Assembly: GCA_900772565.1 (NCBI GenBank)
Contig: CAAHET010000029.1
Location: forward strand, 1 to 26,662
Reading direction: 5' to 3'
DNA from: an uncultured Faecalibacterium sp.
Lineage (GTDB): Bacteria > Bacillota > Clostridia > Oscillospirales > Ruminococcaceae
Length of the DNA stretch: 26,662 nt
Under the pieces are notes generated by a model, which saw only the letters and a list, made by a program, of their open reading frames with translations, did not search any database and had not been told where the DNA came from. Shown here one piece after another: positions 6,653 to 14,771 of this stretch; positions within the stretch are counted from its first letter, which is position 1, and each line of letters begins with the position of its first letter. Position numbers and translations under genes: made by a program.

Positions 6653-7777
6653 ATGGAAGCATCCAAAGTCTACTATACGGATTTCCGCTGTCCGGTGGGT
6701 ACCAGCCTGCTGGACAAGCTGCGCCGGGTGTGCATTGCCGCCGGCATCAAGGACATCGACATGGACGGCCGGTTCGTGGCCATCAAGATGCACTTCGGCG
6801 AGCTGGGCAATCTGGCCTTTCTGCGCCCCAACTACGCCAAGGTGGTGGCAGACCTGTGCAAGGAGCAGGGCGGTATGCCTTTCCTGACCGACTGCAACAC
6901 CCTGTACCCGGGCAGCCGCAAGAACGCGCTGGAGCACCTGAACTGCGCCCAGCTGAACGGCTTCTGGCCCATGACCACCGGCTGTCAGGTGATCATCGCC
7001 GACGGTCTGCGCGGCACGGATGAGGTGGAAGTACCGGTGCCGAACGGCGAGTACTGCAAGACCGCTAAGATCGGCCGCGCCATCATGGATGCGGACGTGT
7101 TCATCAGCCTGAACCACTTCAAGGGACACGAAGCCACCGGCTTCGGTGGTGCCATCAAGAACATCGGCATGGGCTGCGGCTCCCGCGCGGGCAAGATGGA
7201 GCAGCACGCCGCTGGCAAACCCGCCGTGCAGGAGGGCTTGTGCCGCGGCTGCCACCGCTGCGCCAAGGAGTGCGGCTCGGACGCCATTACTTACAATACC
7301 GAAAACAAGGCTGTCATCGACTACGACAAGTGCAAGGGCTGCGGCCGCTGCATCGGTGCGTGCAGCTTTGACGCCATCTATTCTCCCAACGACTGCGCCA
7401 ACGAGCTGCTGGACCGCAAGATGGCGGAGTATGCCGCCGCAGTCTGCCACGACCGTCCCTGCTTCCACATTTCTCTGGTGCAGGACATCAGCCCCAACTG
7501 CGACTGCCACGGCGAGAACGATGCGCCTATCCTGCCGGATATCGGCATCTTTGCATCCTTTGACCCGGTGGCGCTGGATCAGGCCTGCGTGGATGCCTGC
7601 CTGAGCGCCACCCCGCTGCCCAACAGCCAGCTGAGCGCAAACCTTGCAAAGCCGGGCTGGAACTGCTACCACGACAACTTCAAGGACTCCAACCCCAACA
7701 TCGAGTGGAAGGCCACCCTTGAGCAGGCCGAGAAGGTGGGCATGGGCACCCGTCAGTATGTACTGAAAAAGGTATAA
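6653..7777 (+). CDS. DUF362 protein with two [4Fe-4S] ferredoxin clusters
   Basis: A 374-residue soluble protein. Residues 1-190 and about 250-350 form a DUF362 domain (FVAIKMHFGELGN, ISLNHFKGHEATGFGGAIKNIGMG), and the middle carries two ferredoxin motifs, CxxCxxCxxxC with Cys197/200/203/207 and Cys227/230/233/237, the second set being a standard 4Fe-4S site followed by FDAI. DUF362 proteins of anaerobes are assumed to be electron carriers or redox enzymes, but the reaction is not known. GGGAGG precedes the ATG by 8 bases. The gene is monocistronic: its own promoter in front and a strong terminator behind. No obvious redox partner is adjacent; the divergent CLC gene may share its control region. 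Confidence 0.88.
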   Translation: MEASKVYYTDFRCPVGTSLLDKLRRVCIAAGIKDIDMDGRFVAIKMHFGELGNLAFLRPNYAKVVADLCKEQGGMPFLTDCNTLYPGSRKNALEHLNCAQLNGFWPMTTGCQVIIADGLRGTDEVEVPVPNGEYCKTAKIGRAIMDADVFISLNHFKGHEATGFGGAIKNIGMGCGSRAGKMEQHAAGKPAVQEGLCRGCHRCAKECGSDAITYNTENKAVIDYDKCKGCGRCIGACSFDAIYSPNDCANELLDRKMAEYAAAVCHDRPCFHISLVQDISPNCDCHGENDAPILPDIGIFASFDPVALDQACVDACLSATPLPNSQLSANLAKPGWNCYHDNFKDSNPNIEWKATLEQAEKVGMGTRQYVLKKV

Positions 7778-7783
7778 CGACAA

Positions 7784-7817
7784 AATGGGGCGCTGACCAC
7801 ACGGTCAGCGCCCCATT
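7784..7817. terminator. Bidirectional terminator between DUF362 and lipoprotein genes
   Basis: A perfect 15-base-pair stem (7784-7798 with 7803-7817, core GGGGCGCTGACC) with loop ACAC lies between two converging genes. A-rich and T-rich flanks suit both directions, weakly on the plus side. Confidence 0.75.
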
Positions 7818-7835
7818 GCGCTTTAAAAATTGAGT

Positions 7836-8450
7836 TTAAGCTTCGCCGTTTGTCTCCGGCACAATGCCGTCCAGCACGGTCTGCAGCGCCTGCCAGTTTT
7901 TCAGGGTGCAGCCGGGCAGGGTGTCAGCGTCCAGCCCTGCGTCCGCGATGCGGCCGGTCATGCTGTCCTTATCGCTGAGCAGGTCCAGCGCGGCGTCCTT
8001 GATCAGCGGCCATGCTTCGGCAAAGCCCTCCTGCTGGTTGTCGGTCAGGCCGTCGTACCAGCTGTAAAAGGCATCCTGAATGGCTTCCGGGGAGCGGCTG
8101 GACATCCGTGCGTCCTCGGCCCAGTGCAGCAGCGATGCCGCCGCGATGACCGATTTCAAAGAGCAGCCGGATACCCCGGGCCCCCAGCCCAGACAGGGCG
8201 CAAAGGCGTTTTCTGTGCCGGTGATGGAGAACACCGAGTTCTCATCAAAGTTGCCGGGGTTCAGCTCTCCGGTGTTGGCTTCTGTGGTGGAGGAAGGCAG
8301 CTCACTGCTGCCGGAAGCGGATGCGCTGTCCGAGGCGGGCGCAGCGCTGGATGCGGGGCTGCTTGCAGAGCCGCCGCAGGCTGCCAGCAGACAGCCCAGT
8401 AAAGCGGCGCACAGCAGCAGCGCAAGGGAGCGGATATATTTCGATGTCAT
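7836..8450 (-). CDS. Lipoprotein of unknown function
   Basis: A 204-residue predicted lipoprotein: basic start MTSKYIR, hydrophobic core, lipobox LLAAC with lipidated Cys25, then a low-complexity Ser/Ala-rich linker (residues 26-60). The mature domain is acidic and helical and contains Trp-rich HWAED and AFYSWYDGLTDNQQEGFAEAW, with paired cysteines around GWGPGVSGC and LPGC. I do not recognise the family. GGAGG lies before the ATG at 8450; an upstream in-frame ATG at 8495 is ignored because the signal peptide begins here. It has its own promoter and a shared terminator, so it stands alone. Role is unknown; a surface-bound binding protein is only a guess. Confidence 0.8.
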   Translation of the reverse strand: MTSKYIRSLALLLCAALLGCLLAACGGSASSPASSAAPASDSASASGSSELPSSTTEANTGELNPGNFDENSVFSITGTENAFAPCLGWGPGVSGCSLKSVIAAASLLHWAEDARMSSRSPEAIQDAFYSWYDGLTDNQQEGFAEAWPLIKDAALDLLSDKDSMTGRIADAGLDADTLPGCTLKNWQALQTVLDGIVPETNGEA

Positions 8451-8513
8451 AAGAAAAACCTCCGTAACTGGTGCCCCGGCAAGCCGCCGGAGCAAAGCGG
8501 GATCTACACCCTA

Positions 8514-8542
8514 AGTATACGTTCTGCGCACGGCGTTGTCAA
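8514..8542 (-). promoter_or_regulatory. Promoter of the 7836-8450 lipoprotein
   Basis: Minus strand TTGACA, 17-base spacer, TATACT: almost consensus, about 60 bases before the start codon. Confidence 0.75.
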
Positions 8543-8623
8543 TCGTTCCGCGCAGGACGAATTTCAAGCAGACCTGTGCAGGATATACAAAAATGCAGCT
8601 TGAATTTCGGGCAGTTCCACGCA

Positions 8624-8652
8624 TTGACATTCTCCGCGCTGGCTCGTATAAT
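8624..8652 (+). promoter_or_regulatory. Perfect-consensus promoter of the alpha-glucoside operon
   Basis: TTGACA at 8624-8629, exactly 17 bases, then TATAAT at 8647-8652. Such a strong promoter is expected when control occurs later, by termination/antitermination in the leader, which is what follows. Confidence 0.85.
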
Positions 8653-8677
8653 CAAAAGCAGACAAGTGAATTTATCA

Positions 8678-8709
8678 GTGCGTGTAACTGTTCGATCAGG
8701 CATGAGCAT
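8678..8709 (+). promoter_or_regulatory. RAT-like antiterminator target (GlcT type)
   Basis: The stretch contains GTGTAACTG, TTCGAT and CAGGCATGAG in the order seen in ribonucleic antiterminator (RAT) sequences bound by BglG/LicT-family proteins, closest by my recollection to the B. subtilis ptsG/GlcT site. CTG and CAG can close the upper stem. Its 3' part (GGCATGAG, 8699-8706) is also the first arm of the terminator that follows, so the two structures exclude each other. Confidence 0.75.
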
Positions 8710-8763
8710 CAGAGGGAAGGCGGCAACGGCATCCCTTTGGTTCTTGTGCCCTTTTTCTTTTTT
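8699..8763 (+). terminator. Leader terminator overlapping the RAT
   Basis: Positions 8699-8717 pair with 8732-8750 over 19 positions with one mismatch and some G-U pairs (GGCATGAG against CTTGTGCC, AGAGGGA against TCCCTTT), followed by CTTTTTCTTTTTT. It would stop transcription before the antiterminator gene unless the RAT is bound. Confidence 0.8.
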
Positions 8764-8800
8764 CACAAAAGCTGCGGCATGGAAGCGGAGGAGTGCGGCG

Positions 8801-9619
8801 ATGCAGGCTGTAAAGGTATTCAATAACAATGCGGTGTCGGTGGTCATGCCGGACGGCAGGGAAGCCATTCTCGTGGGCAACGGGCTTGGGTTTGGCCGCC
8901 GCCCGGGGGACGTGATCGACAAAAGCCGCGTTTCCAAGGTGTACTATGTGCAGAACGAACTGCAGACCAAGTTCCTCAAGATGCTGGATAACGTCACCCC
9001 GCAGGTGATGCAGGCCGCCGAGCGCATCTCGCTGGCGGCAGAGGAGCAGGGCATCCTGCTCAGCAGCAAAAGCACCATCTCGCTGGTGGACCACATCAGT
9101 TTTGCGCTGGAACGTGTGGAGAAGGGCACCTTTCTGCCCAACCTCATGCTCTCAGAGACCCGGATGCTGTACCCGAAGGAGTACGCAGTGGGGCAAAGGG
9201 CGCTGGAGCTTGTCCGGCAGTTCTGCGGCGTACAGCTGCCGGAGGACGAAGCGGGCTACATTGCCCTGCATCTGGTAGCCGGTGCGGCGGACGGCGCGCT
9301 GGCCTATGATACCGTAAAGTTTGTCAAGGCGGTCAAGGAGATCATCTGCGATACCTATCACTGCACCTTTGAGGAAGAAAGCCTTGAGACTACCCGCCTG
9401 ACCGTACATCTCAAGTTTCTGGCGGCGCGCATCCTGCGGCACACCCCGTGGCAGGACGCCGGGCTGGAATCCATGTATACGGTGCTTTTGCAGCGCGACA
9501 GCCGCAACGAGGTGTGCTTACAGCGCATCAATGCCTATCTGCGGCAGGAATTTGATTACGAGCTGGATCATCAGGAGCAGGTCTATCTGCTCATCCACCT
9601 GACCAAGATCGTAGGATAA
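8801..9619 (+). CDS. BglG/LicT-family transcription antiterminator
   Basis: A 272-residue RNA-binding regulator. Residues 1-56 are the CAT domain (AVSVVMPDG, GNGLGFGRRPGDVID), which binds the RAT hairpin. PRD1 (about 65-168) and PRD2 (about 172-272) contain the four expected phosphorylatable histidines: His98 (VDHIS), His157 (ALHLV), His203 (VHLKF) and His266 (LIHLTK). The PTS phosphorylates these to switch activity with sugar supply and carbon status. GGAGGAG at 8787-8793 precedes the ATG by 7 bases. The frame extends upstream through the RAT and terminator, which are non-coding, so that extension is rejected. It heads an operon with a PTS permease and a phospho-glucosidase, and its own leader carries the RAT, implying autoregulation of the whole operon. 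Confidence 0.92.
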   Translation: MQAVKVFNNNAVSVVMPDGREAILVGNGLGFGRRPGDVIDKSRVSKVYYVQNELQTKFLKMLDNVTPQVMQAAERISLAAEEQGILLSSKSTISLVDHISFALERVEKGTFLPNLMLSETRMLYPKEYAVGQRALELVRQFCGVQLPEDEAGYIALHLVAGAADGALAYDTVKFVKAVKEIICDTYHCTFEEESLETTRLTVHLKFLAARILRHTPWQDAGLESMYTVLLQRDSRNEVCLQRINAYLRQEFDYELDHQEQVYLLIHLTKIVG

Positions 9620-9705
9620 AACGCTTCAACAGGGCGTCCGGAAGCCCTGCGGAATAGAAATCATCCCCCAAAACAGTCAAGTCAAAAAGTGAGGAGTATT
9701 ACACG

Positions 9706-11265
9706 ATGAAAGAAAAAGTCATGAATGGCTTGGAAAAGTTCTCCAAAGCCATGCTCTCACCGCTGTCGTATATCTCGGCAGCAGGCCTGATCCTTGTGCT
9801 GGGCGCATTGCTTACCAGCACAAGCCTTAGTGCGATGATCCCCGTTCTGCAGTGGACCCCCATCAAGCTGCTGGGACAGCTGATCTACAACTGCATCATG
9901 GTCATCATCAACAACCTCAGCCTGATGTTCTGCGTGGGCATCGCAGCAGCGCTTGCCAAAAAGAACAAGCAGCAGGCTGCCATCATCGGCCTGATGAGCT
10001 ACTTTATGTACCTGACCGCCGGCAACGTCACCCTGACCCAGCTGGGTATGCTGGCGGAAGCCGATCCCCTTGTGGGTCTGTACGGCACCGGTCAGTCCAC
10101 CGTGTTCGGCATCCAGACGGTGGATATGGGCGTGTTCGGCGGCATCCTGCTGGGTCTGGTCTGCGGCTGGGTGTACAACCGCACCTGTGAAAAGCAGTTC
10201 AAGGGCATCATCACCCAGATCTACTCCGGCAACCGCTGGTCCTTTACCTGCATGGTGGTCTTTTCCATCCTGTTCGGCTTTGGTTCCTGCTTCTTCTGGC
10301 CGCCGGTGCAGAGCGTGATCAGCGCACTGACCAACTTCATTGCCGCTTCCGGCAACTTTGGCCTGTTCCTGTACGGCTTTTTGGAGCGGTTCCTCATCCC
10401 CACCGGTCTGCACCACCTCATCTACACCCCCTTCCAGTTCTCTGCACTGGGCAACAGCCTGACCGTGGGCGATGCCACCTACACCGGCTCCTATATCGTC
10501 ATGATGATGGAGTACAGCATGGGTCTGCCCTTCTCGGACGGCATCGTGTGGATGTACACCGGCTTCACCAAGACCTTCGGCTACTTTGGCATCGTGGCAG
10601 CCTTCATCTTCTGCGCCCGCAAGGAGAACCGTAAAAAGACCGCTGCCGTTCTGGTGCCGCTGGCCTTTACTGCTTCTCTGGCTTCCATCACCGAGCCGCT
10701 GGACTTCATGTTCTGCTTCACTGCTCCCATCCTGTGGGTGGCACACGCCTGCATCTCCGGCTTGTTCATCGTGCTGCTGCACATCTTCCATGTCACCGGC
10801 TTTACCACCAACCTCCTCGGCTCGGTGCTGATGAACCTTTCTGCTGGTGCAGATAAGACCAACTATCCCACCCTGTACCTGCTGGCGCTGTGCCAGATCG
10901 CAGTGTACTTTGTGGTGTTCACCCTGCTGATCAAGGCCTTCAACCTGCGCACCCCCGGCCGGGAAGAGGTGAGCACCGAGACCGCGGGGAGTGATGCACC
11001 CGCCAAGAAGGCAAGCGTGAAGAACGCTGCCGAGGTCCAGTGCGTCATCGATGGTCTGGGCGGCAAGGAGAACATCCTGTCGGTGGACAACTGCTTCACC
11101 CGTCTGCGTGTAAACATCAAGGACCCCGCAAAGCTGGACGAAGCTTCCATCAACAAGCTGCCGAACAGCGGCATCGTGAAAAAAGGAACGGATATCCAGA
11201 TCGTTTACGGTCTGCAGGTAGCCGATATCAAGCGTGCCGTGGAGACACAGCTGGAAAACCAGTAA
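9706..11265 (+). CDS. PTS EIICB permease, alpha-glucoside/maltose type
   Basis: A 519-residue membrane permease that imports and phosphorylates a sugar. Residues 1 to about 420 form the glucose-superfamily EIIC domain with about ten hydrophobic segments and the sugar-site region LERFLIPTGLHHL and later ITEPLDF. A charged linker (about 425-445, GREEVSTETAGSDAPAKKAS) leads to EIIB (about 445-519) with the phosphorylated Cys463 in SVDNCFTRLRVNI. No EIIA domain is attached, so a free EIIA (Crr-type) from elsewhere is needed. GTGAGGAG lies before the ATG. The neighbouring GH4 enzyme carries the alpha-type CDMP motif, so the substrate is most likely an alpha-linked glucoside such as maltose, trehalulose or another sucrose isomer. 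Confidence 0.92.
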   Translation: MKEKVMNGLEKFSKAMLSPLSYISAAGLILVLGALLTSTSLSAMIPVLQWTPIKLLGQLIYNCIMVIINNLSLMFCVGIAAALAKKNKQQAAIIGLMSYFMYLTAGNVTLTQLGMLAEADPLVGLYGTGQSTVFGIQTVDMGVFGGILLGLVCGWVYNRTCEKQFKGIITQIYSGNRWSFTCMVVFSILFGFGSCFFWPPVQSVISALTNFIAASGNFGLFLYGFLERFLIPTGLHHLIYTPFQFSALGNSLTVGDATYTGSYIVMMMEYSMGLPFSDGIVWMYTGFTKTFGYFGIVAAFIFCARKENRKKTAAVLVPLAFTASLASITEPLDFMFCFTAPILWVAHACISGLFIVLLHIFHVTGFTTNLLGSVLMNLSAGADKTNYPTLYLLALCQIAVYFVVFTLLIKAFNLRTPGREEVSTETAGSDAPAKKASVKNAAEVQCVIDGLGGKENILSVDNCFTRLRVNIKDPAKLDEASINKLPNSGIVKKGTDIQIVYGLQVADIKRAVETQLENQ

Positions 11266-11336
11266 ACCGCTTTTCCGTGTCCCGGCGGACTATGCCGGGC
11301 TAACCTGAAAAATACAAAAAAGGAGAGGTTTCTATT

Positions 11337-12695
11337 ATGGTCATTACTATTGCTGGCGGCGGCAGCACCTTTACTGCCGGTATCGTTAAATCCATCGCCC
11401 TGCGCCGCGAAGAACTGGAAGTGGACGAGATCCGTCTGTTCGACATCAACAAGGAGCGGCAGGACAAGGTGGCTGTCGTGGTGGACTGGGTCCTGCACGA
11501 AGAACTCAAGACCAACATCAAGCTGGTGGTCACCACCGATGTGCAGCAGGCTTACACGGATACCTCTTTTGTGTTTGCCCAGATGCGCGTGGGCGGCTAC
11601 GCCATGCGGGAGCAGGACGAAAAGATCCCTCTGCGCCACGGCTGCGTGGGACAGGAGACCTGCGGCTGCGGCGGCATGGCCTACGGAATGCGCACCATCT
11701 TCCCCATGATCAAGCTGATCGACGATGTGGAAAAGTATGCCAAGAAGGACTACTGGATCCTGAACTACTCCAACCCCGCCGCCATCGTATCCGAAGCCTG
11801 CCGCAAGCTGCGCCCGAAGGCACGGATCATCAACATCTGCGATATGCCCATCGCCATCATTGACGTGGTGGCAGCTGCCATGGGCATCCAGAACAAGAAG
11901 GAGATCGTTTACGATTACTTTGGCCTGAACCACTTCGGCTGGTTCACCTCCATCCAGTACCACGGCGAGGACCTGATGCCCAAGCTGCGCGCCTACATCA
12001 AGGAGAACAAGATCCTTCTGCCGGAAAGCTACCTCAAGGGCATGGGCGCGCTGACCTCCTCCAGCAGCCAGAACCGCCACACCAAGGGCAGCTGGTACTA
12101 TGTGTGGAAGGGCGAGTACGAGATCATGGAAAACTTCCCGGAGTACCTGCCCAACACCTACCTGAACTACTATCTGCAGGCCAAGGAGTTCGTGGAGCAC
12201 TCGGACCCGAACCACACCCGCGCCAACGAGGTGGAGGAGACCCGCGAAAAGAACCTGTTCGACGGCATCGACCACTACCTCAAGACCGGCGAGGTGGACG
12301 CCAACACCTTCTATGCCGGCAGCCACGGCGACTGGATCGCAGATCTTTCCGCTGCGCTGAAGAACGACACCAAAGCACGCTTCCTCATCATCACCGAGAA
12401 CCGCGGCGCGATCCCCAATATGCCCTATGACGCAATGGTGGAGCTGCCCGCCTACATCGGCAAAAACGGCCCGGAGGTCATTGCCCGGGACAACATCCCG
12501 CTGTTCCAGCAGGGCTTGATGATGCAGCAGCTCAACAGCGAAAAGCTGCTGGTAGAGGGCTGCGTGGAAGGCAGCTACGAGAAGGTGCTGCAGGCCTTTA
12601 CCCTGAACAAGACTGTGCCCAGCATGAGCGTTGCAAAGGCCATTCTGGACGATATGATCGAAGCCAACAAGGGCTACTGGCCGGAGCTGCACTGA
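11337..12695 (+). CDS. GH4 6-phospho-alpha-glucosidase
   Basis: A 452-residue cytoplasmic enzyme of glycoside hydrolase family 4, which cleaves 6-phospho-alpha-glucosides by an NAD+ and Mn2+ dependent oxidation/elimination mechanism. Visible marks: nucleotide-binding ITIAGGGSTFTAG at residues 3-14, GQETCGCGG at 105-113, the metal-site segment NICDMP at 166-171 and GLNHFGW at 196-202. In this family Cys-Asp-Met-Pro marks alpha-specific enzymes, whereas beta-specific ones have Cys-Asn-x-Pro. AGGAGAGG precedes the ATG. It lies 71 bases behind the PTS gene in the same operon and would hydrolyse the phosphorylated disaccharide that the PTS delivers, giving glucose 6-phosphate plus a free sugar. 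Confidence 0.94.
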   Translation: MVITIAGGGSTFTAGIVKSIALRREELEVDEIRLFDINKERQDKVAVVVDWVLHEELKTNIKLVVTTDVQQAYTDTSFVFAQMRVGGYAMREQDEKIPLRHGCVGQETCGCGGMAYGMRTIFPMIKLIDDVEKYAKKDYWILNYSNPAAIVSEACRKLRPKARIINICDMPIAIIDVVAAAMGIQNKKEIVYDYFGLNHFGWFTSIQYHGEDLMPKLRAYIKENKILLPESYLKGMGALTSSSSQNRHTKGSWYYVWKGEYEIMENFPEYLPNTYLNYYLQAKEFVEHSDPNHTRANEVEETREKNLFDGIDHYLKTGEVDANTFYAGSHGDWIADLSAALKNDTKARFLIITENRGAIPNMPYDAMVELPAYIGKNGPEVIARDNIPLFQQGLMMQQLNSEKLLVEGCVEGSYEKVLQAFTLNKTVPSMSVAKAILDDMIEANKGYWPELH

Positions 12696-12710
12696 GCAGC
12701 CGGCTTTCCC

Positions 12711-12747
12711 GCCGCCGCAGGCATTGCCGCCTGCGGCGGCTTTTTTT
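12711..12747 (+). terminator. Operon terminator after the GH4 gene
   Basis: GCCGCCGCAGGC (12711-12722) and GCCTGCGGCGGC (12729-12740) form a perfect 12-base-pair stem followed by seven T. Confidence 0.9.
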
Positions 12748-12754
12748 ATGCGCA

Positions 12755-12783
12755 TTGACCTTTGCACAGCAAGGGCTTATAAT
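12755..12783 (+). promoter_or_regulatory. Promoter of gluQ
   Basis: TTGACC, 17-base spacer, TATAAT, placed directly behind the GH4 terminator and 36 bases before the gluQ ATG. Confidence 0.8.
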
Positions 12784-12819
12784 GAGAAAAAACCATTGGA
12801 AGCGAAAGGAAGCACACCC

Positions 12820-13791
12820 ATGCAAAACAGAGCCTCTGCAACCCCCAGCCGCCCGGTCACCGGGCGCTTTGCACCCAGCCCCAGCGGACGGCTGCATCTG
12901 GGCAATCTGGCGTGCAGCCTTCTGGCATGGCTCAGCGCAAAAAGTCAGGGCGGGCGCATCGTGCTGCGCATCGAGGATCTGGATGCCGAGCGCTGCCCCC
13001 GCGTCTACGCCGACCTGCTGGAACAGGATCTTGCATGGCTGGGGCTTACATGGGACGAGGGCGGCAGCACCGGCGGCGCACACGCGCCCTATTACCAGAG
13101 CGAGTGCGGGGACATCTATACCCAAAGCTACCGCAAACTGGAGCAGAGGGGGCTGGTGTACCCCTGCTTCTGCTCCCGCTCCCAGCTGCACGCCGCCAGC
13201 GCACCCCACACCTCGGACGGCAACGTCATCTACCCGGGCACCTGCCGGGGACTGACGCCGGAGGAAATTGCGGAAAAGCGCAAAAAGAAAGCCCCTGCCT
13301 ATCGCCTGATGGTGCCGGACGAGGAGATCACCTTTACGGACGGCTGCATGGGCACCCACACCGAAAACCTGCTGCGGGACTGCGGCGACTTCTATCTGCG
13401 CCGGGCAGACGGCGTGTTTGCCTATCAGCTGGCAGTGGTGGTGGACGATGCCCGCATGGGCGTCACCGAGGTGGTGCGCGGGGCAGACCTGCTGTCCTCC
13501 ACGGCGCGGCAGCTGTACCTGTACCGTCTGCTGGGTCTGCAGCCGCCCCACTTTGCCCACTGCCCGCTGCTGCTGGCGGCGGACGGGCGGCGGCTGTCCA
13601 AGCGGGACGGCGACCAGAGCCTTGAAAACCTGCGGGCAAAATATACCGCCCCGGAGATCATCGGTAAGCTTGCCTATGCCTACGGCTTGCAGCCGGAGCC
13701 GGCACCCCGCACCCCGGAAAGCCTTGTGCCGGACTTTGCGTGGACAAAAGTCCCCAAGCAGGATATCTGCCTGCCCGAGGGGCTGTTTTAA
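12820..13791 (+). CDS. gluQ: Glutamyl-Q tRNA(Asp) synthetase
   Basis: A 323-residue truncated relative of glutamyl-tRNA synthetase that attaches glutamate to the queuosine base of tRNA-Asp. It has the HIGH-type motif (FAPSPSGRLHLGN, 17-29), the RIEDLD segment at 50-55, a zinc site of the GluQ pattern (Cys116, Cys118, Tyr138, Cys142) and a KMSKS-like RLSKRDGD (258-265). The anticodon-binding half of GluRS is absent, as expected for GluQ. The start at 12820 has AAAGGA 9 bases upstream; a longer frame upstream runs through the promoter and is rejected. It is a single gene between its own promoter and a terminator; it is unrelated to the sugar operon before it. Confidence 0.93.
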   Translation: MQNRASATPSRPVTGRFAPSPSGRLHLGNLACSLLAWLSAKSQGGRIVLRIEDLDAERCPRVYADLLEQDLAWLGLTWDEGGSTGGAHAPYYQSECGDIYTQSYRKLEQRGLVYPCFCSRSQLHAASAPHTSDGNVIYPGTCRGLTPEEIAEKRKKKAPAYRLMVPDEEITFTDGCMGTHTENLLRDCGDFYLRRADGVFAYQLAVVVDDARMGVTEVVRGADLLSSTARQLYLYRLLGLQPPHFAHCPLLLAADGRRLSKRDGDQSLENLRAKYTAPEIIGKLAYAYGLQPEPAPRTPESLVPDFAWTKVPKQDICLPEGLF

Positions 13792-13808
13792 AAAAGGAAA
13801 TGAAAAAA

Positions 13809-13850
13809 CGACCCCTGCCAGCGCCAAAGGCGCTGACAGGGGTCGCTTTT
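13809..13850. terminator. Bidirectional terminator between gluQ and the PAP2-family gene
   Basis: A 17-base-pair stem (13809-13825 with 13829-13845) with loop AAA has A-runs on one side and a TTTTTCTTTCTTTC run on the other, suiting both converging genes. Confidence 0.85.
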
Positions 13851-13864
13851 TCTTTCTTTCTTTC

Positions 13865-14521
13865 TTATGCTCTCCGCACCTGTGGCAGCTGGCTGCGCTC
13901 GGCGGCGGTAAAGGCGCTGTCCAACGCCAGTGCCAGCAGCGCACCCAAGGCCACATCGATGCAGCTGTGCTGCTTGAGCAGCACGGTGGAGCAGACGATG
14001 GAAATGCACAGCACAGCGGCTGCGGGACGCATCCAGCGGCGGCGCGGTGCATCAAAGATATGGCTGCGGTAGTACGCCAGCAGCAGCGTTACCGAGTTGA
14101 ACACATGGATGGAAGGGCAGACGTTGGTGGCGGTGTCGGTGCGGTACAAAAAGCGCACGGTCTGCGCAAAGATGTCGCTGCCCGGCACCCAGTAGGGGCG
14201 CAGGTCCAGCGCTGTGGGCAGCACCGCGTAGCACGCCAGTGCAATGGTCATGCCGGAGAACAGCGGCAGGCACAGCCGCCAGAAGTCCTCACGCGGGGCC
14301 TTCCACAGCAGATAGAACAGGGTAAAGGGAATCCACACAAACCATGCAAAGTAGGGAATCACCGCATATTTGCAGAAGGGAATCAGATCGTCCAGACGGC
14401 AGTGCACCAGAATGCTGCGCAGGGGGACGTTTGCCTCCAGATAATGAAAGACGGACAGATAAAATATAGTATACAGCGCCATGAACCCGATGGGGTGGCG
14501 CGCAAGCCAGCTGCGTTTCAT
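13865..14521 (-). CDS. PAP2-superfamily membrane phosphatase/transferase
   Basis: A 218-residue protein with about six hydrophobic segments. The later PAP2 motifs are visible: PSIHVFNS (His139) for motif C2 and KQHSCIDVALG (His185, Asp189) for motif C3. The first motif (K-x6-RP) is not clear, a feature shared with the inositol-phosphorylceramide-synthase-like branch. Members act on phospholipids or isoprenoid phosphates at the membrane surface. It could dephosphorylate a lipid phosphate or move a phospho-headgroup; the substrate cannot be told. AAGGAGG lies before the ATG and a good promoter lies at 14569-14597. The stop codon sits in the T-rich tail of the shared terminator. Confidence 0.85.
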   Translation of the reverse strand: MKRSWLARHPIGFMALYTIFYLSVFHYLEANVPLRSILVHCRLDDLIPFCKYAVIPYFAWFVWIPFTLFYLLWKAPREDFWRLCLPLFSGMTIALACYAVLPTALDLRPYWVPGSDIFAQTVRFLYRTDTATNVCPSIHVFNSVTLLLAYYRSHIFDAPRRRWMRPAAAVLCISIVCSTVLLKQHSCIDVALGALLALALDSAFTAAERSQLPQVRRA

Positions 14522-14568
14522 AGAATAGCCTCCTTTTGCAGAAGAGCAGAACTTGATAGCATTGAGAA

Positions 14569-14597
14569 ATTATACGCCCGAACGATGAAGATTGCAA
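14569..14597 (-). promoter_or_regulatory. Promoter of the PAP2-family gene
   Basis: Minus strand TTGCAA, 17-base spacer, TATAAT, about 48 bases before the ATG. Confidence 0.75.
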
Positions 14598-14710
14598 GAA
14601 CGAAAGGTGAAAACTTTGTCAAGCACTGAAAAAATAATTTGTGGAACCTGTAAAAAATACCAGCAATCTTCTGCTGATAATACGAATCAGAGCGGCGGTT
14701 TCCTGCAAAA

Positions 14711-14763
14711 AAGAAAAAATCCACCCCTTCATCGGTCTTTCACAGACCGGCAAAGGGGTGGAT
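14711..14763 (-). terminator. Terminator of the MATE gene
   Basis: On the minus strand ATCCACCCCTTTGCCGGTCT pairs with AGACCGATGAAGGGGTGGAT (two mismatches) around GTGAA, then a TTTTTTCTTTTTT run. It begins nine bases after the stop codon. Confidence 0.85.
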
Positions 14764-14771
14764 GTTAAAAT

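Noticed and set aside
9620..9705. Second RAT/terminator before the PTS gene
   Set aside because: Only a short CAGGGC/GCCCTG hairpin without a T-run or RAT core is present.
11205..12767. 520-codon open frame opposite the GH4 gene
   Set aside because: Shadow of a certain gene; His/Val/Gly-rich translation and no ribosome site.
13846..13867. TTTC tetranucleotide run that might cause phase variation
   Set aside because: Only about four units, and it lies at the stop codon and terminator tail, so slippage would hardly change a protein.
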